From the NCBI GenBank assembly GCA_910586295.1, contig CAJUGE010000053.1:1-29766 (forward strand): a stretch of 29,766 nucleotides of DNA, written 5' to 3'. The notes under the pieces are model-generated. The model was not told the origin of the DNA. It did no database searches and worked only from the letters and a program-made list of their open reading frames with translations. The stretch comes from an uncultured Bacilli bacterium (GTDB lineage: Bacteria > Bacillota_I > Bacilli_A > RF39 > UBA660). This document shows, in pieces, positions 6,608-15,258 of this stretch (its first letter is position 1; the number at the start of each line of letters is the position of its first letter). Both the position numbers and the translations under genes were made by a program.

Positions 6608-8383
6608 TCAAATTAAAAACTGACTATTATAAATATTTGCATAAACATCTTTATTATTAAGTAATTCACTATGTGTTCCACTTTCAACAATCTTTCCATC
6701 CTTTAACACAATAATTAAATCCGCATTCTTTATTGTAGATAATCTATGTGCAATTATAAAAGAAGTTCTACCCTCCATAAGATTATCCATAGCTTTAGAT
6801 ATAAGTTCTTCTGTTCTTGTATCTACACTACTTGTTGCTTCATCTAAAATAAGTACCTGAGGATTTCTCAAAATTGCACGTGCTATTGTAAGAAGTTGTT
6901 TTTGACCATCACTTAAATTCGTTAGTTCTTCATTCATAATAGTTTCATAACCTTCTGGCAGTTTTCTTATAAACTCATCTGCTAATGCTTTTTTGCTAGC
7001 ATTTATCACTTCTTCATCCACTGCATTCAAATTACCATATCTTAAATTTTCACAAATGGTATCACTAAAAAGCCATGTATCTTGAAGTACCATACCAAAA
7101 TTTCTTCTTAAATCTTCTCTAGAATACTTATTAATATTTACTCCATCAATAAGTATCTCTCCATCACTCACATCATAAAACCTCATTAATAACTTTACAA
7201 GAGTAGTTTTCCCACTTCCAGTTTCTCCAACAATTGCAACTTTCATTCCTTTTTTAACATTCAGACTAAAATTATTAATAATTTTGCTATCTTCTTCATA
7301 ACCAAATTCTACATTCTTAAACTCAACATTACCTTGGACACCAGCTAGTCTTATAGTCTCACTTTGTTCTTCCTCTTTTTCATCTAAAAACTGAAATATT
7401 CTCTCACTAGCAGCAACCATTCTACCAACTTCTCCTAATATACTAGCCAAATCACTAATAGGACTAGTAAAATTTTTAGTATAAGTAATGAATGATTGAA
7501 TTTCTCCTACAGTCATTTTACCTTTAATAACATTCATCCCACCAATAATAGCGATTACAATATAACTAATATTAGAAACAAATGCCATTATAGGTTCCAT
7601 AATGCCAGCCAAAAACTGACTTTTTCTTACATGATTTGATTCTTCATCACATATCTTACAAAAATCATTTATTATTTTATCTTCTCTACTAAAAGCCTTT
7701 ATAATATTATGTCCTTTAAGAACTTCCTCTACTTCACTATTAACTTTAGCAAGGCTTTCTTGTCTGCTAGAAAAATGATGTTCACTTTTCTTCATAATTA
7801 CACCACTTATAACAATAGAAAAAGGAAGTATAATCAAAGTTATTAAAGTAAGAGTAAAATTAATACTAGCCATCATGGCAAATATTCCTACAACTGCAAC
7901 AACACAAGAAATAATCTCTGTTGCACATACACTCAAATTAGTATTTATTACATCTATATCATTATTAATTAAAGATAAAACCTCTCCATTAGTCTTCTTA
8001 TCAAAATAACTTATAGGTAGTCTTGATATCTTACTAACAACCTCTGTTCTTAAATTCTTAATATATCTCTGATTAATTCTAGCCATCAAAATCCCCTTTA
8101 GAAAATTAAATATAAACGAAACTATATATAAAACTAATATAATTATTAATATATTATATAATGCATCAAAATTTATACCTCCTGTTCCATCAATCTTCTT
8201 AAGAACTCCCTCATAAATCTCAGTTGTAGCATTACCCAAAACCTTAGGTCCAATAATTGTAAAAATAACACTAAAAACAGAACAAATAGAAATAACTATT
8301 ATCTGAATTCTATAAGGTTTTAACCCTTTAATTAGTCTCCTTACATTCCCTTTAAAATCCGTAGCTTTTGTATTATTTTCCAT
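6608..8383 (-). CDS. ABC exporter half-transporter with canonical ATP site
   Basis: A 591-residue fusion of a six-helix ABC membrane domain (about 25-320) and a nucleotide-binding domain. Motifs: Walker A GETGSGKTT (386-394), Q-loop Q434, signature LSDGQ (490-494; LSGGQ is usual), Walker B LILDE with catalytic E515, D-loop SSVD, and switch His in IIAHRLST. It overlaps the upstream transporter gene by one base (TAATG) with GGAGG upstream, so the two are translated together and should form a heterodimer. By analogy with BmrCD, EfrCD and TM287/288 this is the subunit with the intact Walker B Glu. Such pairs pump drugs, lipids or peptides outward; the substrate is unknown. Confidence 0.93.
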   Translation of the reverse strand: MENNTKATDFKGNVRRLIKGLKPYRIQIIVISICSVFSVIFTIIGPKVLGNATTEIYEGVLKKIDGTGGINFDALYNILIIILVLYIVSFIFNFLKGILMARINQRYIKNLRTEVVSKISRLPISYFDKKTNGEVLSLINNDIDVINTNLSVCATEIISCVVAVVGIFAMMASINFTLTLITLIILPFSIVISGVIMKKSEHHFSSRQESLAKVNSEVEEVLKGHNIIKAFSREDKIINDFCKICDEESNHVRKSQFLAGIMEPIMAFVSNISYIVIAIIGGMNVIKGKMTVGEIQSFITYTKNFTSPISDLASILGEVGRMVAASERIFQFLDEKEEEQSETIRLAGVQGNVEFKNVEFGYEEDSKIINNFSLNVKKGMKVAIVGETGSGKTTLVKLLMRFYDVSDGEILIDGVNINKYSREDLRRNFGMVLQDTWLFSDTICENLRYGNLNAVDEEVINASKKALADEFIRKLPEGYETIMNEELTNLSDGQKQLLTIARAILRNPQVLILDEATSSVDTRTEELISKAMDNLMEGRTSFIIAHRLSTIKNADLIIVLKDGKIVESGTHSELLNNKDVYANIYNSQFLI

Positions 8384-10371
8384 TACACTTCACCTCCTAA
8401 CTGGCTTTTCCTAATTTCTCTATATATGCTACACTTTTCTTGTAATTCTTTATCAGTCCCTATTCCAACTATCTTACCATTATCAATTACCACGATTTTA
8501 TCTAAATGCATGACACTAGAAACTCTTTGAGAAGTAACAAATAATATTTTATCATTCTTTATATTATTTAATTCACTTCTTAAATTAGAATCAGTCTTAT
8601 AATCTAATGCACTAGTCGCATCATCCAAAATCAATACATCACTTTTTTTATATAATGCACGAGCAATAGCTAGCCTTTGTCTTTGACCACCAGAAACGTT
8701 AGAACCATCTTGACTAATTAAACTAGCAAATCCTTTATCTTTTTCATTAATAAATTTCAAAGATTGACTTATCCTAGCAGCACCTTCCATATCACTACCT
8801 AATCCAAACTTAATATTAGATTCTATAGTTCCACTTTTAAGCCATCCTTTTTGAGAAACATAACTTACACACTTCCTTACATCATCTAACTTATAATCTC
8901 TAATATCTTGTCCATTAATTAAAATGCTTCCTTCACTCACATCATAAAATCTTGGTATCAAATTAACAAATGACGATTTTCCACTTCCAGTACTTCCAAT
9001 TATACCTATACTTTCACCTAAACTTACACAAAAAGAAATATTACTAAGGACATTCCCACCAGAGACAGAATATCTAAAGCTAACATCCTTAAATTCTATA
9101 GATTTAATCTTTTCTAAGCATTTAAAATTCTCTTTATCACAAACACTTACCTTAGTATTAAATATTTCACTAAGTCTCTTAATAGAAACTAAAGATCTTG
9201 GAATCATCATAGCAACCATACTTATCATAAGAAAAGCCATCGAAATTTGAATAACATAGGTACTTATTGCTATCATCTCTCCTACACCCATCAAACCACT
9301 ATCTATCTTAGAAGAACACACCCACACTATCAAAATACTAACACTATTAATAATCAAAGTTAAAGCAGGATTAATAAAAGCAACCCCTCTATCTATAAAT
9401 AAACTAGTCTTAGATATTTTATCATTCTCCACTTCAAATCTTTCTTCTTCTTTTCTTTCATTAGTAAATGCCCTTATAACTGGAATACCACTAAGTATCT
9501 CTCTTGAAACTACAGTAAGTCTGTCTAATCTTTCCTGAAAAACTTTCATCTTAGGAACAATAACCAAAAACAAAATTATCATAACTAGTAATATTAAAAT
9601 AACAGGTACTGCCACCAAATAAGAAACACCACTAGTATTAACTTTAACTAAAGCGCCTACTCCAAGTATAGGAGCATATACAACTATTCTCAAAAAAGCC
9701 ATAACCAACATGCCAACCTGCATAACATCATTAGTACATCTAGTTATTAAAGAAGCACTAGAAAATCTATTAACTTCTTCACTTTCAAAAGAAATTACTT
9801 TGCTAAATACTTTTACTCTTAAATCCTTTGTAACATTAGCCATAACTTTACTTGACATATAAACACTTAAAAAAGTAACTAACATAACAAAACCCGCGAT
9901 AAATAACATTCTAATTCCAGTTTGAACTATGTAATTAAATGAATAATCTTCTATATCAATATCTAGTGCTTTATATTCTAATTTAACATACTCTATTAAT
10001 TTGTTACTTAACAAACTTTCATTACCTTTATATTTTTGATAATCTATACCCATCAAACTTAACTCAGGAATCACTAACATATTAGATAACTCTTCACTAT
10101 AGTTAACTAACTCACACTCATTACTACTACATTCGTAACTAGAATCTAATAATTCTTTATTATCCACCAAGTCTCTTACTTTATCAAACTCACTTCTTCT
10201 CCACTTAATAGGAACATTATTTTCTATACCACTCTGTGCGATTCCTATATCAACAATCTTACTAGTATACTCTGGTAATGTTAAATCCAAAAATGCTTGT
10301 ACAACTAACAAGATTAAAACCAATATAATACTAAACTTATACTTATAAACTATTCTTAATATTTCTTTCAT
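8383..10371 (-). CDS. ABC exporter half-transporter with degenerate ATP site
   Basis: A 662-residue membrane domain plus NBD. Between the first two helices is a large extracytoplasmic insertion (about residues 45-148) rich in charged residues and with two Cys (C81, C86). NBD motifs: Walker A GSTGSGKSS (459-467), signature VSGGQ (559-563), Walker B ILDD in which D584 replaces the catalytic Glu, and TSQRVSS where the switch His is replaced by Gln. Both changes are the known degenerate-site substitutions of one partner of heterodimeric exporters such as BmrC and TM287. It is first in a two-gene operon with the canonical partner. Probable multidrug or lipid export; substrate not deducible. Confidence 0.93.
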   Translation of the reverse strand: MKEILRIVYKYKFSIILVLILLVVQAFLDLTLPEYTSKIVDIGIAQSGIENNVPIKWRRSEFDKVRDLVDNKELLDSSYECSSNECELVNYSEELSNMLVIPELSLMGIDYQKYKGNESLLSNKLIEYVKLEYKALDIDIEDYSFNYIVQTGIRMLFIAGFVMLVTFLSVYMSSKVMANVTKDLRVKVFSKVISFESEEVNRFSSASLITRCTNDVMQVGMLVMAFLRIVVYAPILGVGALVKVNTSGVSYLVAVPVILILLVMIILFLVIVPKMKVFQERLDRLTVVSREILSGIPVIRAFTNERKEEERFEVENDKISKTSLFIDRGVAFINPALTLIINSVSILIVWVCSSKIDSGLMGVGEMIAISTYVIQISMAFLMISMVAMMIPRSLVSIKRLSEIFNTKVSVCDKENFKCLEKIKSIEFKDVSFRYSVSGGNVLSNISFCVSLGESIGIIGSTGSGKSSFVNLIPRFYDVSEGSILINGQDIRDYKLDDVRKCVSYVSQKGWLKSGTIESNIKFGLGSDMEGAARISQSLKFINEKDKGFASLISQDGSNVSGGQRQRLAIARALYKKSDVLILDDATSALDYKTDSNLRSELNNIKNDKILFVTSQRVSSVMHLDKIVVIDNGKIVGIGTDKELQEKCSIYREIRKSQLGGEV

Positions 10372-10393
10372 ACATCCTCCCTATTACTATCTA

Positions 10394-10422
10394 AGTTTAA
10401 CTAACAAAATTTTTAATGTCAA
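10394..10422 (-). promoter_or_regulatory. Promoter of the ABC exporter operon
   Basis: TTGACA (10422-10417), 17-base spacer, TAAACT (10399-10394). Start near 10387, leaving a leader of about 16 bases with GGGAGG next to the ATG at 10371. Confidence 0.7.
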
Positions 10423-10423
10423 C

Positions 10424-10458
10424 AAAAAAGAAAGCAGATATTTAACAATTGCTTTCTT
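10424..10458 (-). terminator. Terminator downstream of hemW
   Basis: AAGAAAGCA (10458-10450) pairs with TGCTTTCTT (10436-10428), followed by a T-run (10429-10424). It separates the hemW transcript from the ABC exporter promoter, which it nearly overlaps. Confidence 0.8.
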
Positions 10459-10523
10459 AACACAAATTGCACTATCACAGGGTGCAAAACTACTAATATT
10501 AGATGAAGCCCACAAATACTATA

Positions 10524-11606
10524 TCACTGTAGCACTTTATTTAAAATTTCATTCATAACATAAATATGCTCTTCTGGAATACGAAGATATTTATCCTCAA
10601 GAACAAGATATCCATCCTTTAAAAGCTGAGTTATATTAAATTCATCTTGTATATTAGTTTTATACTTATTAAAAAAATCTATTATATCTATTCCCTTTAA
10701 TTTTCTCAAACCTAAAATAACTTGATTTTCCATGTCTTCTCTTCTAGATAATACAAGCTCATTAAACCTATAATTTCCACTTAAATAGTTATTAAAACTT
10801 CTCGTATTCTCATATCTAAGCTCACTCATAAATCCATGCGCTCCCAATCCAAAACCATAATACTCCTCATTATCCCAATAATTTATATTATGCTTACTCT
10901 CAAAACCATTTTTAGCAAAATTTGATACTTCATAATGATTATAACCATTATCCTTTAATTTCTTACAAATATAATTATACATCTTATAATCTTTATCTTC
11001 ATCAATACTAGAAATATTATTAATACCTAAAATAGTATTTTCTTCTATAATCAAACTATAAGTACTTATATGAGAAACATCTAATTTTAATACTTCTTTA
11101 ATATCATTCTTTAAAATAGTCATATTTTCTATAGGAACAGCATAAATCAAATCAACACTAACATTATCAAAATAGCTTTTTACTAACTTTACTTTTTCTA
11201 TAATATCATTTCTTTCGTGCCTCCTATTTAAATATTTAAGAATATACTTATCGAAACTTTCTACTCCAATACTTATTCTATTTACACCAAAACTTTTAAG
11301 TATTTGTAACTTTTCCTCTGTTATATCATTAACATTCATTTCTACAGTAAACTCTGTATCATTAACTCTTTCAAAAATATTAGTAATTTTCATCAATTTA
11401 GTTAAATTAGACACGTTCAAAACACTAGGAGTTCCTCCCCCTATATAAATAGTCTTAACTGTATCCCCATCATAATACTTCTTTATTTCTTTTTCTAAAT
11501 GAATTAAATATTCACTCGCCCAAGTACTATCATGAAGCAATTTAGGGAAATCACAATAACTACAAATACTTTTACAAAATGGTATATGAATATAAACACT
11601 TCTCAT
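10524..11606 (-). CDS. hemW: HemW-type radical SAM protein (heme chaperone)
   Basis: A 360-residue radical SAM enzyme related to oxygen-independent coproporphyrinogen III oxidase. The cluster motif CKSICSYCDF (C11, C15, C18) lacks the extra Cys of true HemN, which is the HemW signature. Then GGGTPSVL, the SAM-binding region SIGVESF, and the HemN C-terminal domain (from about 275). HemW binds heme and delivers it to proteins; it is also often annotated as an anaerobic coproporphyrinogen oxidase, probably wrongly. No ribosome site is strong: ATG 11606 is preferred over GTG 11615. The gene ends with TGA, showing TGA is a stop here. It stands alone between the tRNA pair and the ABC exporter. Confidence 0.9.
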   Translation of the reverse strand: MRSVYIHIPFCKSICSYCDFPKLLHDSTWASEYLIHLEKEIKKYYDGDTVKTIYIGGGTPSVLNVSNLTKLMKITNIFERVNDTEFTVEMNVNDITEEKLQILKSFGVNRISIGVESFDKYILKYLNRRHERNDIIEKVKLVKSYFDNVSVDLIYAVPIENMTILKNDIKEVLKLDVSHISTYSLIIEENTILGINNISSIDEDKDYKMYNYICKKLKDNGYNHYEVSNFAKNGFESKHNINYWDNEEYYGFGLGAHGFMSELRYENTRSFNNYLSGNYRFNELVLSRREDMENQVILGLRKLKGIDIIDFFNKYKTNIQDEFNITQLLKDGYLVLEDKYLRIPEEHIYVMNEILNKVLQ

Positions 11607-11699
11607 TACAATCACTGCTTTAATTATATAATAAATGCCATAAATTTACAATTTTTTTGAATAAAATAGCAAAAATATAAAATTTTTGTGAAATTTTAC

Positions 11700-11728
11700 T
11701 TGATTTATTACATATTATATATTAAAAT
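11700..11728 (+). promoter_or_regulatory. Promoter of tRNA-Ile/tRNA-Glu
   Basis: TTGATT (11700-11705), 17-base spacer, TAAAAT (11723-11728); start near 11735, 16 bases before tRNA-Ile. The HU gene has the same TTGATT-17-TAAAAT core. Confidence 0.55.
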
Positions 11729-11750
11729 GTAATAGGTTTATTAAGAAAAC

Positions 11751-11827
11751 GGGCTTGTAGCTCAGCTGGTTAGAGCGTGCGTCTGATAAGCGCAAGGTCG
11801 ATGGTTCAAGTCCATTCAGGCCCACCA
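11751..11827 (+). tRNA. tRNA-Ile (GAT)
   Basis: A 77-nt cloverleaf with acceptor GGGCTTG/CAGGCCC (one T-G wobble), D arm GCTCAGCTGGTTAGAGC, anticodon loop CTGATAA with anticodon GAT at the centre, T arm with GGTTCAAGTCC, discriminator A and genomically encoded CCA. It reads ATC/ATT Ile codons. It is 10 bases upstream of tRNA-Glu and co-transcribed with it. Confidence 0.97.
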
Positions 11828-11837
11828 TTATTATAAT

Positions 11838-11913
11838 GGCCTGTTGGTGAAATGGTTAACACACACGCCTTTCACGCGTGCATTCACGGGTTCAAATCCC
11901 GTACAGGTCACCA
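11838..11913 (+). tRNA. tRNA-Glu (TTC)
   Basis: A 76-nt cloverleaf with acceptor GGCCTGT/ACAGGTC, D arm with TGGTTAA, anticodon stem CACGC/GCGTG and loop CTTTCAC giving anticodon TTC, T arm GGGTTCAAATCCC, discriminator A and encoded CCA. It decodes GAA/GAG. Glu-tRNA is also the GatCAB substrate family if Gln-tRNA is made by the indirect route. Confidence 0.96.
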
Positions 11914-11954
11914 TTAAGTAAAAAACTCAAATTCTATTTGAGAATAATAAAATG

Positions 11955-11980
11955 CTAACTATTTCTAGTTAGTTTTTTTA
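11955..11980 (+). terminator. Terminator of the tRNA operon
   Basis: CTAACTA (11955-11961), loop TTTC, TAGTTAG (11966-11972), then seven T. A second small hairpin CTCAAAT/ATTTGAG precedes it at about 11927-11943. It overlaps the end of the converging membrane protein gene. Confidence 0.85.
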
Positions 11981-12436
11981 TTTTACTTCTTTTTCATCAT
12001 ATATATTATCAACAATTACCCCATCTAAATCCTTATCATAGACACTTACAGACTCATATATAATTTTATCTTCAATTTGATATGCATGAACATATCTATC
12101 AGGGTCAAACAAAGACTCACCAATATAAGATGGATTTACAAAAACCATAGTTATATATTCTTTTTTATCTTTTGTAGTTATTTTATAAGTAAGTTTTGCA
12201 TCATAAATAGCATAAGTATATTTATAACTAAAAACTGGAAATAATTGCAATTCTATTTTATCTATTTCTCCTATTTCATTATTAAGTACTTGAGAATAAC
12301 GAATTAAATATTCTACTCTATCGAAAAGCACTTCAGAAACATATTTTTTAAAAAGATGAATAGAAACATAAATAATCAATAGCAATAAACAAAAAACACA
12401 GAAAATACATAACAAAACTTTATTTCTTCTTTTCAT
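11978..12436 (-). CDS. Single-pass membrane protein of unknown function
   Basis: About 152 residues. A basic start (MKRRNK) is followed by one strong transmembrane segment, VLLCIFCVFCLLLLIIYVSI (about residues 7-26), then an outside domain of about 125 residues with several predicted beta strands (YKYTYAIYDAKLTYKITTK, EYITMVFVNPSYIG) and an acidic C-terminus. I do not recognise a family. ATG 12436 is preferred over 12448, which sits directly on the AAGGA sequence. The start lies inside the 3' end of nth (17-base overlap), so it is the last gene of the cca-dnaD-nth operon and translationally coupled. Confidence 0.75.
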   Translation of the reverse strand: MKRRNKVLLCIFCVFCLLLLIIYVSIHLFKKYVSEVLFDRVEYLIRYSQVLNNEIGEIDKIELQLFPVFSYKYTYAIYDAKLTYKITTKDKKEYITMVFVNPSYIGESLFDPDRYVHAYQIEDKIIYESVSVYDKDLDGVIVDNIYDEKEVK

Positions 12437-13055
12437 ATTCTCGCACATCCTTACAAAATTGTTTTAACTTACAATCGTCACACTCTGGATTTACTGCCTT
12501 ACAATTATACCTACCAAAAAGAACTAACTGATGATGTAACTTACTCCATTTATCTTTTGGAAACTTTTTCATTAATTTATTTTCAACTTCCAAGACATCA
12601 TCAGATTCTTTAGCAAGACCTAAACGTTTACTTACTCGATTAACATGTGTATCAACTGCTATACAAGGCTCATTATATAAGTTGGACAAAACAACATTAA
12701 CAGTCTTTCTACCAACACCACTCATTTTAAGAAGCATATCACGATTATTTGGAACAAAACCACCAATTTCTATTAAAGATTCTACAATTGCTTTAAAATG
12801 CTTTGCTTTTTGTTTATACATACCTATTGATTTAATATGATTTTCAATCTCACTTAAACTAAGTGAATTAAGTTTTTCTAAAGTATCAAATTCATTAAAC
12901 AAAGGCTCAGTAACCATATTAACTCTCTTATCTGTTGTCTGTGCACTAAGCATAACAGCAAGCAATAGTTCATAATCCTTAGAATAATTTAACTCACATT
13001 TGGGATTAGGAAACAAATTATCCATTTCTTCTAAAATACACTCTATTTTATTCAT
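12420..13055 (-). CDS. nth: Endonuclease III (DNA glycosylase/AP lyase)
   Basis: A 211-residue base-excision repair enzyme that removes oxidised pyrimidines and cleaves abasic sites. Visible: the LLAVMLSAQTTD region (about 31-42), helix-hairpin-helix MSGVGRKTVN with catalytic K117, VDTHVNR with catalytic D135, and the [4Fe-4S] cluster ligands C185-x6-C192-x2-C195-x5-C201. Length is normal. ATG 13055 is chosen because AGGTG lies six bases before it; it overlaps the dnaD stop in ATGAATAA (8 bases). nth next to dnaD is a conserved arrangement in Bacilli. Confidence 0.97.
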   Translation of the reverse strand: MNKIECILEEMDNLFPNPKCELNYSKDYELLLAVMLSAQTTDKRVNMVTEPLFNEFDTLEKLNSLSLSEIENHIKSIGMYKQKAKHFKAIVESLIEIGGFVPNNRDMLLKMSGVGRKTVNVVLSNLYNEPCIAVDTHVNRVSKRLGLAKESDDVLEVENKLMKKFPKDKWSKLHHQLVLFGRYNCKAVNPECDDCKLKQFCKDVREYEKKK

Positions 13056-13641
13056 CACTATCACCTAGCCAATCATAATCAAAAAGCTCTTTATACTCCT
13101 CTCGTTCAGAATTACCTTTATTTTTACTCCATTCATAAATAATTCTATCTATATATCTAACGTTAGGTGAACCATTAATAACTGCTTCATTAAGTGCATT
13201 AGTTATCATTTCTTCACTTACCCCACTACTTATCCAAGAATTAATTCTTTCATATTCTATAGGACTCAAAGTTCTTCCAAACTCTCTTTCAAACTTAGAA
13301 AAAACATCTACATTTTTCTTTTCATCTTCTTTCCCATTAAGTACTAATTTATCATAAAATAGTTCTAAAGATATAGTCTCACTTACTTTTGTGTCTTTTT
13401 TTTCTACTATTACTTCTATTAATCCCTTAGTCAAAAGATCACTATATATATTTAAAATTTCTTCATCACTAAAACCTAATACTTCTTTTATCTTTACTAA
13501 ATCTAAAAAAGGTTCTTCATTAATAAAATAAACTATTAATAAAAATTCATTTAATGTCAAATTTAATGTCTTTATACTTTTTAAAATCAAAGGATTAATC
13601 TGATAATTCTTCTGCTTAAATAATTTTTTTAAATCAAACAT
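13048..13641 (-). CDS. dnaD: DnaD-family replication initiation protein
   Basis: A 197-residue primosome component that remodels DNA with DnaA and helps load the helicase at oriC and restart sites. The N-terminal winged-helix DDBH1 domain covers about residues 10-95 (LTLNEFLLIVYFIN, then LGFSDEEILNIYSDLLTKGL). The C-terminal DDBH2 domain starts near FSKFEREFGRTLSPIEYERI (about 118-137) and includes the DNA-binding motif YIDRIIYEWSKNKG. The tail is acidic. The ATG at 13641 follows GGGGTGA and comes one base after the cca stop; the GTG at 13650 is within cca and less likely. Neighbour nth supports the assignment. Confidence 0.92.
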   Translation of the reverse strand: MFDLKKLFKQKNYQINPLILKSIKTLNLTLNEFLLIVYFINEEPFLDLVKIKEVLGFSDEEILNIYSDLLTKGLIEVIVEKKDTKVSETISLELFYDKLVLNGKEDEKKNVDVFSKFEREFGRTLSPIEYERINSWISSGVSEEMITNALNEAVINGSPNVRYIDRIIYEWSKNKGNSEREEYKELFDYDWLGDSDE

Positions 13642-13642
13642 A

Positions 13643-14725
13643 CTATTCACCCCACTCTTTTAGTTTTTTTACTATTTCTTCATAATTATTATTTAAATTA
13701 CCATTAACAATCTCTCTTTCTATTTTACTAAGATAATTACCAACTAACTTACTTGGCTTAATATTTAATATAGAACAAATCTCATTACCAGTAATATCTA
13801 CATCCATTATACATTTTATTTTAATATTAGTATACAACAAATTTATTTTCTCATAGTCTATACATAATATGTTAGCCACGATTAAACACAAATCCAATCC
13901 ATATTTATATAAATCATATTTTTCAATAGTACCTTTATTTAACAAATATTTAACACTGCTTATTTGTTCTTTCTCATATTTAGAGAAAATATAATGTTCA
14001 TCCATCTCTAATTGAGCCCACACACCTATAGAACTTTTAACTTCTCTAAAATCATTAACATATATACCCAAATACTGTTCTAAATCATATTCTTTGATAT
14101 ATCTAAAAAATTGATATGAACTGCCACTATTAAATAGTTTATCTAATTCTTTTTTTCTTTTTGAATAAGGTATTTTCAAAAAATCTTTTTTATTTTCTAA
14201 AATATATGTTTGAATCTTATTGTCTAAAGAAAAGCCAAGTTCACTCATAAACCTCAATGCTCTAAGCATCCTAGAAGAATCTTCAGATAGTACCTGTGTT
14301 GTTTCCCTAGTAGTCTTTATAACTCTTAACTTAAAATCATCTATTATATTTAAATAATCTATTATATTATTATTTTTATCCATACACAAAGTATTAATAG
14401 TAAAATCTCTTCTAATTAAGTCTTCTTTAATGTCCGATATAAACACAATATCATTGGGCTTACCAAAACTATAAGAAAGTTCGCGTCTATAAGTAGTAAT
14501 ATCTATTATCTTTCCATTTAATTTTATTTTAACTGCACCATACTTTTCAAAAATATTAATTAAATTATCACAAAATATCAAAGCTACTTCACTAGGTAAG
14601 GCATTCGTAATTATATCTACATCTACACTATCCCTATTAAGAAATCTATCTCTAACATATCCACCAACTATATAAACTTCAAACCCGTGACTTTCTAATA
14701 TATTTAAAACTTCATATATAGCCAT
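13643..14725 (-). CDS. cca: CCA-adding tRNA nucleotidyltransferase
   Basis: A 360-residue class II nucleotidyltransferase that adds or repairs the 3' CCA of tRNAs. Motif A is GGYVRDRFLNRDSVDVDIIT (residues 21-40) with the metal-binding DVD at 35-37; motif B contains RRDFTINTLCMD; the ERhxxE-type region includes DSSRMLRALRFMSELGF. The C-terminal helical part is divergent, and no HD domain is present. The longer frame to 14776 is rejected because an extended -10 promoter lies inside it and AGAGGT precedes the ATG at 14725. It is first gene of the cca-dnaD-nth operon. Both tRNAs in this window already encode CCA, so the role is at least repair. Confidence 0.94.
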   Translation of the reverse strand: MAIYEVLNILESHGFEVYIVGGYVRDRFLNRDSVDVDIITNALPSEVALIFCDNLINIFEKYGAVKIKLNGKIIDITTYRRELSYSFGKPNDIVFISDIKEDLIRRDFTINTLCMDKNNNIIDYLNIIDDFKLRVIKTTRETTQVLSEDSSRMLRALRFMSELGFSLDNKIQTYILENKKDFLKIPYSKRKKELDKLFNSGSSYQFFRYIKEYDLEQYLGIYVNDFREVKSSIGVWAQLEMDEHYIFSKYEKEQISSVKYLLNKGTIEKYDLYKYGLDLCLIVANILCIDYEKINLLYTNIKIKCIMDVDITGNEICSILNIKPSKLVGNYLSKIEREIVNGNLNNNYEEIVKKLKEWGE

Positions 14726-14743
14726 AAAAATACCTCTAAAACA

Positions 14744-14772
14744 ATGATACCACATACCTAAAAGATATTCAA
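14744..14772 (-). promoter_or_regulatory. Promoter of cca-dnaD-nth operon
   Basis: TTGAAT (14772-14767), 17-base spacer ending in TGG, -10 TATCAT (14749-14744). Start near 14737, so the message begins at about the ribosome-binding sequence AGAGGT and has a leader of about 12 bases. Confidence 0.6.
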
Positions 14773-14794
14773 ACATTTATTTGTAAAAAGTGTC

Positions 14795-14832
14795 AAAAAA
14801 AGAAGGTTCTATCAAATATAGACCTATCTTCT
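14795..14832 (-). terminator. Terminator of HU gene
   Basis: Minus strand: AGAAG-ATA-GGTCTAT pairs with ATAGAACC-TTCT with a small bulge, followed by seven T (14801-14795). It lies 22 bases after the HU stop. Confidence 0.75.
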
Positions 14833-14854
14833 CTCTATTCCATTAAATTGGAAA

Positions 14855-15127
14855 TTAGTTTAAAGCATCTTTTAATTTACTTCCAGCTTTGAAACTAACA
14901 ACAACCTTTGCAGGTATTTTTAATGGTTGTTTAGTTAAAGGGTTAATACCTTCTCTTGCAGCTCTTTCTTTAGCGCTAAATACACCAAAACCTACAAGAG
15001 TTACTTTTCCTTCTTTTTTTAATCCAGCTTGGATACCTTCTAAAGCTGCATCTAATGCTCTACCAGCATCAGCTTTAGTTAAACCAGCTTTAGCAGCGAT
15101 TTGTTCTACTAATTCTTGTTTAGTCAT
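14855..15127 (-). CDS. hup: HU nucleoid-associated DNA-binding protein
   Basis: A 90-residue HU/IHF-family protein that bends and compacts DNA as a dimer. MTKQELVEQIAAKAGLTKAD forms the N-terminal helices, VTLVGFGVFSAKERAAREG the core sheet, and INPLTKQPLKIPA the DNA-intercalating arm with the conserved Pro; KVVVSFKAGSKLKDALN closes it. Length equals the family norm. GGAGG lies at a good distance from the ATG. Codon choice is visibly richer in GC (GCT, GCA, GGT) than neighbours, as expected for a very highly expressed gene. Transcribed alone. Confidence 0.98.
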   Translation of the reverse strand: MTKQELVEQIAAKAGLTKADAGRALDAALEGIQAGLKKEGKVTLVGFGVFSAKERAAREGINPLTKQPLKIPAKVVVSFKAGSKLKDALN

Positions 15128-15174
15128 AAAATATTACCTCCATCTATTTTCTAAGCTCTATCGCTTATGTTTTC

Positions 15175-15203
15175 ATTTTATCTATATAAAGCCTAAAAAT
15201 CAA
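15175..15203 (-). promoter_or_regulatory. Promoter of HU gene
   Basis: TTGATT (15203-15198), 17-base spacer, TAAAAT (15180-15175). Start near 15168, leader about 41 bases ending in GGAGG. Confidence 0.75.
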
Positions 15204-15258
15204 CAATATTTAACTTATTTTACGTTTCTTTGACGAACTTTTAACTTTTTTGGATTTT

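Noticed and set aside
14726..14776. 17-residue N-terminal extension of Cca
   Set aside because: An extended -10 promoter lies within it and the conserved family start fits the ATG at 14725.
14889..15233. Plus-strand ORF opposite HU
   Set aside because: HU is unambiguous on the other strand; this frame has no supporting signals.
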